Assembly (NCBI GenBank): GCA_003671255.1
Contig: QWPF01000007.1
Span: 1 to 60,706, forward strand
Length of the DNA stretch: 60,706 nucleotides
Direction of reading: 5' to 3'
Origin: Planctomycetota bacterium
GTDB taxonomy: Bacteria > Planctomycetota > Planctomycetia > Gemmatales > Gemmataceae
This document shows, piece by piece, positions 17,450 through 24,523 of the stretch. The position numbers and the translations under genes are program-made. The notes beneath the pieces were generated by a model. The model did not search any database, was not told the DNA's origin, and worked only from the letters and a program-made list of their open reading frames with translations. The first letter of the stretch is position 1. Each line of letters begins with the position of its first letter.

Positions 17450-18919
17450 ATGCGTGTAGGTATCATCAGCATACTTCAAGAATCAAATACTTTTATACAA
17501 GGCAAGACAACCCTCCAAGATTTTCAAAACGATATTCTTGCAGAGGGGGACAGTATACGCCAAAAGTTTCAAGATTCGCACCACGAAATAGGGGGTTTTT
17601 TCAAAGGGCTTCAAAAACTAGGAATCGAAGCGGTGCCATTGTTGGCCGCAAGAGCCCTACCCTACGGCGTTATTGAATCTGATTGCTGGAATCATTTGAT
17701 GGGCAGGCTTGATAAGGTGCTTGAAGGTGCGGGCCAACTAGATGGTATTCTTGCAGCCCCTCATGGCGCAACGGTTGCTGAAAATGAATCTGATGCGGAT
17801 GGTTTTTGGCTTCGAAAATTAAGAACTGCAATGAAAGATAAGCCCATTGTTGCTACTGCGGATCCGCATGGTAACCTTTCTCCGATGCAATCAGATTCCG
17901 TAAATGCAATTTTAAGCTATCGAACAAATCCGCACATGGATCAGTATGATCGTGGTTTAGAGGCTGCAGAATTAATGGGCGCTATTTTAAACCATAAAGT
18001 TAGCCCGACCAAGGCGACAGTTTATCTGCCTTTTGCGGTTAATATCTTCTGCCAAAATTCCAGTGAAGAGCCATTCAAGGGGTTTATCAGCTTTGTTGAA
18101 AGTATTCGAAACAAAGCAAAAGTTTTGGCTGTTTCGGTTTTTGTAGGTTTCCCCTACGCTGATGTTCCTCAAATGGGTTCTGCAATAAGTGTGATGACCA
18201 ATGATGATTTGGCATTGGCTAAGAAATACGCAGAGGAACTTGCACAGCATTGGCTGAGCCTGAAAAAACAATTCGATCCGATTTTACCTTCTGTTGCTGA
18301 TTCGGTGACGCAAATGAAAAACCTGCCCGGGCCTATTTGCGCTTTGGATATGGGTGACAATGTTGGTGGTGGGTCACCTGGTGATAGTACGATTCTTGTG
18401 CAGGAGTTGATTGCGCAAAAAGCTTTCCCATTTTTTACGGTGATTGCTGATCCGGAAATAGTTGCACAAGCCACAACCATCGGGCTGGGAAATACCGCAT
18501 CATTTACCGTTGGAGCAAAACATGATCGTTTTCATGGAGTTCCTCTTCGTTTAAAAGCTAAAGTTTCGTTTTTAGGTGATGGGGAATTCTCTGAAAGTAA
18601 TCCAACGCATGGCGGATTCACCCAATTTGACCAGGGAAAGACTGCCATCCTTCATACAGAAGAAGGAAACACCTTGATGATCACTTCGAGAAGGATGGTG
18701 CCCTTCAGTTTGAATCAGTTGCTATCATTTGGCATTGATCCAAAGCAATACAGGGTGTTGGTGGTAAAAGGGGTGCACGCTCCGCTGGCGGCGTATAAAG
18801 CGGTTTGCAAAAGTATTGTGCGGGTTGATACCCCGGGTGTAACTAGTGCGAGTTTAAATCGCTTACCCTATAAAATGCGAAGGAAACCCATGTTTCCTTT
18901 TGAAGACATCAGCCTTTAA
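17450..18919 (+). CDS. M81 family metallopeptidase (MlrC-like)
   Basis: A 489-residue protein resembling MlrC, the microcystin/linear-peptide hydrolase family. It begins MRVGIISILQESNTF and contains LDGILAAPHGATVAE, VATADPHGNLSP, ILSYRTNPHMDQYDRG and CALDMGDNVGGGSPGDST, the metal-ligand and glycine-rich segments of the N- and C-terminal MlrC domains. Family members are widespread in bacteria that do not degrade microcystin, so the substrate is open; many lie beside transport and aldolase genes, as here. I chose ATG 17450 over the TTG at 17441; TGAGG lies upstream. The DUF486 gene follows 25 bases later. Confidence 0.8.
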   Translation: MRVGIISILQESNTFIQGKTTLQDFQNDILAEGDSIRQKFQDSHHEIGGFFKGLQKLGIEAVPLLAARALPYGVIESDCWNHLMGRLDKVLEGAGQLDGILAAPHGATVAENESDADGFWLRKLRTAMKDKPIVATADPHGNLSPMQSDSVNAILSYRTNPHMDQYDRGLEAAELMGAILNHKVSPTKATVYLPFAVNIFCQNSSEEPFKGFISFVESIRNKAKVLAVSVFVGFPYADVPQMGSAISVMTNDDLALAKKYAEELAQHWLSLKKQFDPILPSVADSVTQMKNLPGPICALDMGDNVGGGSPGDSTILVQELIAQKAFPFFTVIADPEIVAQATTIGLGNTASFTVGAKHDRFHGVPLRLKAKVSFLGDGEFSESNPTHGGFTQFDQGKTAILHTEEGNTLMITSRRMVPFSLNQLLSFGIDPKQYRVLVVKGVHAPLAAYKAVCKSIVRVDTPGVTSASLNRLPYKMRRKPMFPFEDISL

Positions 18920-18944
18920 ATTCTTATTTATAGAAGGTGCAAAT

Positions 18945-19286
18945 ATGTGGACTGTGCTTCTTTTGATTTCTTCCAATGTGTTTATGACATTAGCTTGGTA
19001 TGGACATTTAAGATTCAAAGGCTTTCCTTTATGGTTGGTCATATTGGTGAGTTGGGTTATCGCCCTTCCCGAATATGCCTTGCAAGTACCAGCGAATCGA
19101 ATGGGGCATGGGCAATTTAGTGCTTCGCAACTCAAGATTATTCAGGAGGTTATTTCATTAGTTGTATTTTTTATATTTGCAATGATTTATCTGGGCGAGA
19201 AACCAACTCTAAAAACAGGCGTGGCATTCATGTTGATTATTGGAGCCGTAGTGGTTGCGTTTTGGGACGATGGTAAGATAAATTAA
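18945..19286 (+). CDS. DUF486 small membrane protein (DMT superfamily)
   Basis: A 113-residue membrane protein with four hydrophobic segments. The sequence SNVFMTLAWYGHLRF, LPEYALQVPANRMG and FSASQLKIIQEV match the DUF486 family of the drug/metabolite transporter superfamily closely. Function is unknown; the size suggests it dimerises like small multidrug transporters. ATG 18945 is preceded by AGAAGG, and the gene is 25 bases after the M81 gene, so the two are likely co-transcribed. The longer frame from 18900 overlaps the M81 gene and is not needed. Confidence 0.82.
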   Translation: MWTVLLLISSNVFMTLAWYGHLRFKGFPLWLVILVSWVIALPEYALQVPANRMGHGQFSASQLKIIQEVISLVVFFIFAMIYLGEKPTLKTGVAFMLIIGAVVVAFWDDGKIN

Positions 19287-19324
19287 ATAAGAAATGGTTC
19301 TCGTTTTTAAGCAGTTAAAATTTA

Positions 19325-19361
19325 AAGACCACGCCTGAGGGATACTCGATGGCGTGGTCTT
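19325..19361. terminator. Perfect hairpin between convergent genes
   Basis: AAGACCACGCC (19325-19335) pairs perfectly with GGCGTGGTCTT (19351-19361) over a 15-base loop. The T tracts are modest on both sides. It separates the DUF486 gene (+) from tatA (-). Confidence 0.75.
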
Positions 19362-19383
19362 GTTGAATTATAAACAAATAGGG

Positions 19384-19674
19384 TTATATCTTTGGACTGG
19401 ATTCGGATGGACTGCTGATGTCTTCGAATTTAGGAGTTGATGCAGCCATTTTTTGTGGTGCCTTGGGTTGGTCCACTTGCTGGTTAGAAGAGGAGGAAGA
19501 GCCTATATCAACATCATCTTCAATTCCTTTGATTCCTTTTTTGAATTCAACGATGCCTTTACCAAGGTAGCGGCCAACTTCAGGAAGTTTACGCCCGAAA
19601 ACAAGCACCCCAATTACTGCAACAATACATAACTCAACCGGTCCCAAACCAATAAAACCAAATAAAGGGCTCAT
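19384..19674 (-). CDS. tatA: Twin-arginine translocase subunit TatA/TatE
   Basis: A 96-residue protein with the classic TatA layout: a single N-terminal membrane helix (about residues 9-25), the hinge FGRKLPEVGRYLGKG, an amphipathic helix, and an acidic, Ser/Pro-rich tail. TatA oligomers form the conducting path for folded proteins across the inner membrane. ATG 19674 is preceded by TTAGGAG; the frame extends to 19719 without support. No tatC or tatB is adjacent, so this is a stand-alone tatA as in many planctomycetes. Confidence 0.92.
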   Translation of the reverse strand: MSPLFGFIGLGPVELCIVAVIGVLVFGRKLPEVGRYLGKGIVEFKKGIKGIEDDVDIGSSSSSNQQVDQPKAPQKMAASTPKFEDISSPSESSPKI

Positions 19675-19889
19675 GTGGAAACTCCTAAATATAAATGCCT
19701 TAAATTCCTTTGATTTCAAATCTAGGAAGGCTAGTATCTAATGGTTAAGTATATCAGCAAAAATCCTGTGTAAACAAGGATAATGAGGTTAATTTTTTTT
19801 AACCTTCTAATTTATATAATAGTAGGTAGGGGAATCAGCGGAAACCCTTAATTTCAATAACTTTAGGTAAATAGGTTGTGAGGATTAGA

Positions 19890-20510
19890 ATGACCTTTCT
19901 TTTCAAAAACAGGGCGGTTTTATTTCTACTTTTGCTTACTTTTACGCAAGTTAGCTTTGCTAACGATTTTTACCCTTTAGAAGATGGTTCGCTCTGGAAG
20001 TACCAAGATTCTAATAATAAAACGATTCTTAAAAAAGCTGTTCGAGAAGAAAAGCTTGGTTATTATCCCTCAGTTTTACTTGAAGTATCCGAGGGGAAAA
20101 CGGTCCTATCTTCAGAGCATATTGGCGTTACTAACGAAGGGGTATTTAGATTCGCTCTGGATGGTAAAAGGTTTGATCAGGGAGCTTTGCTCTTAAAAGA
20201 TAAACCTAAAGTTGGTGATAAATGGCCCATCATTCTGAACCTTGATGCGGGTAAATTAGCTACTGAGGTTAAGGTCACCGAAGAAGAAGTGGCTGTTCCT
20301 TTTGGGAAATTCAAGTGCTTTGTTACCACAACGGTAAGTAAGGACGAAAAAGGAACCGAATACATACTTAAGAACTACTATGCTCAAAAAGTTGGTGTGG
20401 TGAAAGTCACCATCGAAAAAGCAGGAAAGAAACATTACGAACTTCAGCTTCTCGAGTTCAAGCTTGGCAGTAATAAAGCTTCAGATGCCAAGGGTGTTGA
20501 AAAAAAATAA
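19890..20510 (+). CDS. Secreted protein of unknown function
   Basis: A 206-residue exported protein with a clear signal peptide (about residues 1-23, ending VSFA). The mature part begins DFYPLEDGSLWKYQD, a pattern seen in secreted planctomycete and Bacteroidetes proteins that open with a YPL-x-x-G-x-x-W motif, then alternating beta strands and a lysine-rich end. No enzyme motif is visible. ATG 19890 is preceded by GTGAGG. It is convergent with the EEP lipoprotein gene, with only 11 bases between the stops. Function cannot be assigned. Confidence 0.7.
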   Translation: MTFLFKNRAVLFLLLLTFTQVSFANDFYPLEDGSLWKYQDSNNKTILKKAVREEKLGYYPSVLLEVSEGKTVLSSEHIGVTNEGVFRFALDGKRFDQGALLLKDKPKVGDKWPIILNLDAGKLATEVKVTEEEVAVPFGKFKCFVTTTVSKDEKGTEYILKNYYAQKVGVVKVTIEKAGKKHYELQLLEFKLGSNKASDAKGVEKK

Positions 20511-20521
20511 CGCTGGGATTG

Positions 20522-21604
20522 TTAATTAACCCCTTCAACTTTTAAGCGGATGGTTACGGGCAGATGGTCGCTATAGCCACGCACATGCTTGTGATCTTTT
20601 TCTGAACCAAATCGAACTGGGTGCCCTTTGCCATCTGCTGGTGGTGCTTCGCTAAAAACTTTTGCACTTGAAGGGTCGCAGCTCCATCCTTTGTCATCAA
20701 GCAAGCCAGGCGAGACAACGATTTGATCAAATAATTCAGATTTTCCATGATAATAGATGCTTCCCAGTTTCTTTTCCTTCCAATCAGAAAACGGGTTTAA
20801 TAAAGGGAAATCAAGCCATCTATCATTCCCCGAAGAACCTTCGATCTCTCGTTTTTTAACCAAAGTTTCTTGTACTGAAGCTGTCGTCTTCAAATGTTTC
20901 TTGACACAATCTTCATCAGGGGTTGAGTTGAAATCACCACACACTAAAAAATCGATGTCGGGGTTGTTTCGTGCCATTGCGATATAAGCACCATGAATCT
21001 GATCCGCATACTTCGCCCTTCCTGTGCCATCTTTGTCTGTAAGTTTAGATGTCCAGTGAGTTGCGAGAACAATTAATTCTTTGCCATTGACCTTGATAGG
21101 CACCTCTAAAATACGAATTCTTTTCCCAAGTAAAGTTACTCTGTTGGATTGAATTGGAAGCTTGCTGATGACGCAGGTAGCAATGCATCTGCCCCCATGA
21201 GGGTTTTTAAAAGCGATATCCGTGTAATGATTATCTGCAGGTAGTTTTGCATTCAGGGATGCAACCAATAAATTGGGAACTTCGGAAGCTTCTTCAACTT
21301 CTGCAAGGGCGAGTATATCCGGGCCGGTACCGTTGTTCATTTTCAGTAGAACTTCCACGATATGATCAAGCTTGAGTTTGAAATCTTTTGGGTTGTTACC
21401 AAACCAAGAATCATATTCTTTGTCGGGCTCTGTTTTTCGATGATTATCCTTGTTGTCAAAGAAGTTTTCGACATTCCACATGCAGAAAAGATACCCATCT
21501 TGGGAGGGGGCTTTGGCAGGTAAAGTGGCTTTGCTTTCTGGGAAGCAACCCGAAGAAACCAAGGCGCAAAGGATGACAAAACAACCTGGGTAATTTGCAT
21601 TCAT
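20522..21604 (-). CDS. Endonuclease/exonuclease/phosphatase-family lipoprotein
   Basis: A 360-residue lipoprotein (lipobox VSSGC, Cys20) carrying an EEP-fold phosphohydrolase domain. Family motifs in order: MWNVENFFD (Asn), ILALAEVEE (Glu metal ligand), LATHWTSK, CGDFNSTPDED (Asp-x-Asn), and GYSDHLPV (catalytic Asp-His) near the end. Such envelope proteins may act as nucleases or as phosphodiesterases on lipids or nucleotides; the substrate is unknown. ATG 21604 is preceded by AAGGTG. It is divergent from the anchored protein gene at 21751. Confidence 0.82.
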   Translation of the reverse strand: MNANYPGCFVILCALVSSGCFPESKATLPAKAPSQDGYLFCMWNVENFFDNKDNHRKTEPDKEYDSWFGNNPKDFKLKLDHIVEVLLKMNNGTGPDILALAEVEEASEVPNLLVASLNAKLPADNHYTDIAFKNPHGGRCIATCVISKLPIQSNRVTLLGKRIRILEVPIKVNGKELIVLATHWTSKLTDKDGTGRAKYADQIHGAYIAMARNNPDIDFLVCGDFNSTPDEDCVKKHLKTTASVQETLVKKREIEGSSGNDRWLDFPLLNPFSDWKEKKLGSIYYHGKSELFDQIVVSPGLLDDKGWSCDPSSAKVFSEAPPADGKGHPVRFGSEKDHKHVRGYSDHLPVTIRLKVEGVN

Positions 21605-21699
21605 GGTAAACACCTTAATTTAACATTTTAAACATGAGTTATCATAATCTGAGATTGTGGTTTTTCTCGTATCTCATGTAACCTTAACACAATTACTTA

Positions 21700-21737
21700 G
21701 CTTATAAAGCCATTTAGCGCTTATAAAGCCATTTAGC
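21700..21737. repeat. 19-bp perfect tandem duplication
   Basis: Bases 21700-21718 are repeated exactly at 21719-21737 (unit GCTTATAAAGCCATTTAGC). The copies end 13 bases before the start codon at 21751. Each unit holds the TTATAA sequence, which could act as a -10 element, so the duplication may double a promoter element. Confidence 0.8.
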
Positions 21738-21750
21738 GACCGAGGGCAAT

Positions 21751-22218
21751 ATGAAAGAGTTATCAAGAATCGTTTGGGTGTTGTTTGGCATAATGATTGG
21801 TTTTGCATTTGCTATTGGAATGAAAAATATTCCGACAGCGGTAGCGGGGAATGATAGGCACGAAGATTTTGTCATGGCAACAGGCCCGGTGTTGGTAAGC
21901 ACGAATGCCCCAACTGATGGTGTATGGTTATTGGATTATAAGTCAGGAAAATTGCAAGGAAGTGTTATCGACCGCTTTTCAGGCAAGATTGTAGGTTGGG
22001 CAGAATTAGATTTGGCGGAAGAGTTTAGCTTGCCTCCCAGACAAAATGTTCATTTTGTAATGACCACCGGAATTGTTGGAAAAGAACAATCCGCACTTTA
22101 TGTTGCTGAAACAACAACAGGAAAAATGGGTGTTTATACCATGGGGCCAAGGCCAGACGGGATGGCAGGCGCTATTATCAAGCGCCAAGATTTATCTCTA
22201 TTCCGCAAGCCAAGATAA
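21751..22218 (+). CDS. Membrane-anchored protein of unknown function
   Basis: A 155-residue protein with one N-terminal hydrophobic helix (about residues 7-25) acting as anchor or signal, then a beta-rich domain with repeated strand-turn patterns: GVWLLDYKSGKLQGSVIDR, then SALYVAETTTGKMGVYTMG. These resemble short propeller-like blades, though too few for a complete propeller. No catalytic motif is seen. GAGGGCAAT precedes the ATG. A 19-bp tandem duplication lies directly upstream. It converges on the CstA gene with 3 bases between stops. Confidence 0.65.
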   Translation: MKELSRIVWVLFGIMIGFAFAIGMKNIPTAVAGNDRHEDFVMATGPVLVSTNAPTDGVWLLDYKSGKLQGSVIDRFSGKIVGWAELDLAEEFSLPPRQNVHFVMTTGIVGKEQSALYVAETTTGKMGVYTMGPRPDGMAGAIIKRQDLSLFRKPR

Positions 22219-22221
22219 AAC

Positions 22222-24438
22222 TTAAGGTTTAAGAGATTCAGAATCGGTGTTGGTTTTTCCCAAGCCAGCAAGAATGGTAATCCATCTGCAAGCCGCCCAA
22301 ATAACTAAGAATATTACTGAAGTCATAACAAATAAAGTCATTCCAAATCGCAGTGCTACGGGAAACAAATCTACAAATTGGCCTTCTTTTGAGAGGGTTT
22401 GAAACCATGCGCTCATCATGGTAGCGCCCGCAGTAAGAGTTGTCGCAGATACGAAAAGCATTGGTATCAATGTGAAAGGGATATAAGCACCCCTGCCGGA
22501 ATTCACCATAACGGTGGTTACCAGCGCCAATGCCAACACTGCAAGGAGTTGGTTTGCAATGCCAAACATGGGCCAGATAGTGCCAATGGATCCTGTAGCA
22601 ACCAACATACCCCAGCTTACAGTGATGATGAAGGTTGATAAAATCGATCCAGGAAGCCAGTCCGTTTTTCCTAACTTGGGATGGATGTATCCAAACATTT
22701 CTTGGAGTAAAAATCTGGCAATGCGTGTGCCAGTATCAATAGTGGTGAGAATAAATAAAGCTTCAAACATAATTGCAAAGTGGAACCAGTATTTCATGAG
22801 GTGGTCGAAAGGAATGCCTAACTGGTTCAAGGGTTTTGAAAGAATGAGTGACATACCAACAGCGAGGGTGACTGCTCCGCCTGTTCTGCCTCGAAGCGAT
22901 TCGCCACCGACTTGGCGCTCGATGGTAGAAAGGTCAAGATGTTCGAGGTTTCCCGCATTCCCTAACTCTTGGTGAAGTTTGTCGACTTGAGGTTGCCATT
23001 TGTCAACTTGCTCGAGCCCAATGTTGATGTCGTAATAGATTTTAGGGTCGAGTGAAGCAGCTGAAATAAGCGCAACAAGGCCAACCAATCCTTCCATAAG
23101 CATGCTGCCATAGCCAATCATGCGAACATCAGATTCTTTGCCAATCATTTTAGGAGTTGTGCCTGAAGCAACGAGCGCATGAAAGCCGGAAATCGCACCA
23201 CACATGATGCAAATGAAAACGAAGGGGAAAAGGCCGCCAGCAAAGGTTGGTCCGCCTTGGGCGAATACGGGCTCGAAGGGCCTGTGAACCAGAGCAGGGT
23301 TCGCAACGATGACTCCAAGAATAAGTAATGCAATGGTACCAACTTTTAGAAAGCTTGAGATGTAATCTCTGGGGCAAAGCAGCATCCAAACCGGCAGAAC
23401 AGACGCAATAAACCCGTAAGAACAAAGTGCAATGACAGCTTGGTTTTTGGTCAGTGAAAAATAGGGTTCCAAAGCAGAACCCGGAATCCAGTTGCCTGCA
23501 ACGGTTGCAATTAAAACGCCAACTGCACCTATAAGAGAGGCTTCAACGACTTTCCCTTTGCGTAGTTTATACATGTAAAACCCGACAAAAAATGCAATTG
23601 GAATCGTACAAGCAATCGTGAATACGCCCCAAGAACTTCCGTGAACAAACTGTGCGCCGCCGTTGGGAAGAATGATCGGTTTGCCTTCAAGCTCCAAGGC
23701 GATTTCTGGAAGTTTACCTGTGGTAGGAAGAACGATTTGAAATTCAGCATCTCGCCTTGCAGGTGCAGATGTTTTTGTGAAGTAAAGAGTGCAACCCGGA
23801 GGGAAGTTGTAAATGGTTTCTTTATCGTTGGATCGAGAAGAGTTAAGAACGATTTTTTCGCCTGCAGGGATATCGATTCTAGTGCCCTTTGGGAATGGAA
23901 TAGTTTCACCCCCCAAGGCCTTTACAACGACAAATCCTAAACCAGCAAGAGCGATGATCACGATAAAAAGAATTGCAGCAGAGGATAAAACACCGGCTAA
24001 AGGCCCAAGTTCTAACTTGGCAATTTCAGCAAGAGATTTTCCGCCTCTACGAACCGAGGCGGCTAAAACCAACATATCTTGAACAGCACCTGCCAAACAT
24101 ACCCCGATAACCAGCCAAAGTAATCCAGGCATGTATCCATATTGGATTGCCAAGACCGGCCCGATGAGTGGACCGGCCCCGCTGATAGCAGCAAAATGAT
24201 GGCCAAATAATACCCATCTATTAGTGGGGTGATAGTTTTGCCCATCATTAAATAAATGAGCAGGCGTGACTTTTGTATCATCAAGGCATGCAACTTTTGC
24301 AGCCAGAAAAGCGCTGTAATAGCGGTATGCAATTGCCAGGCAACAAAGTGCAAAAAGAAGAATAGGCATGGCATGCCATACAACATGATCCCCAGCTTGC
24401 GAGTAGAAAACATTGCCAAACAGGGATGTTAAGAGCAT
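22222..24438 (-). CDS. cstA: CstA-family peptide/pyruvate transporter
   Basis: A 738-residue inner-membrane protein of the carbon starvation protein A family, with more than a dozen hydrophobic segments. Diagnostic parts are GHHFAAISGAGPLIGPVLA, LVIGVCLAGAVQDM, GFHALVASGTTPKMI and DTGTRIARFLLQE. E. coli CstA and its paralogue BtsT import peptides or pyruvate. A periplasmic insertion of roughly 100 residues (about 175-275, beta-rich) separates the early helices. AAGGTG precedes the ATG. The hppA terminator lies just upstream, so it is probably transcribed from its own start. Confidence 0.9.
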   Translation of the reverse strand: MLLTSLFGNVFYSQAGDHVVWHAMPILLFALCCLAIAYRYYSAFLAAKVACLDDTKVTPAHLFNDGQNYHPTNRWVLFGHHFAAISGAGPLIGPVLAIQYGYMPGLLWLVIGVCLAGAVQDMLVLAASVRRGGKSLAEIAKLELGPLAGVLSSAAILFIVIIALAGLGFVVVKALGGETIPFPKGTRIDIPAGEKIVLNSSRSNDKETIYNFPPGCTLYFTKTSAPARRDAEFQIVLPTTGKLPEIALELEGKPIILPNGGAQFVHGSSWGVFTIACTIPIAFFVGFYMYKLRKGKVVEASLIGAVGVLIATVAGNWIPGSALEPYFSLTKNQAVIALCSYGFIASVLPVWMLLCPRDYISSFLKVGTIALLILGVIVANPALVHRPFEPVFAQGGPTFAGGLFPFVFICIMCGAISGFHALVASGTTPKMIGKESDVRMIGYGSMLMEGLVGLVALISAASLDPKIYYDINIGLEQVDKWQPQVDKLHQELGNAGNLEHLDLSTIERQVGGESLRGRTGGAVTLAVGMSLILSKPLNQLGIPFDHLMKYWFHFAIMFEALFILTTIDTGTRIARFLLQEMFGYIHPKLGKTDWLPGSILSTFIITVSWGMLVATGSIGTIWPMFGIANQLLAVLALALVTTVMVNSGRGAYIPFTLIPMLFVSATTLTAGATMMSAWFQTLSKEGQFVDLFPVALRFGMTLFVMTSVIFLVIWAACRWITILAGLGKTNTDSESLKP

Positions 24439-24454
24439 CAGTTCGCACCTTGTT

Positions 24455-24491
24455 AAAAATAAAAAGGCAGGGCGAATAAATTGCCCTGCCT
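24455..24491 (-). terminator. Rho-independent terminator of hppA
   Basis: AGGCAGGGC (24465-24473) pairs perfectly with GCCCTGCCT (24483-24491). On the minus strand the stem is followed by TTTTATTTTTAAC. It lies between hppA and cstA, both on minus. Confidence 0.88.
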
Positions 24492-24523
24492 AGGTTTATC
24501 ATAGTACATACCCGCAGAGTTGG

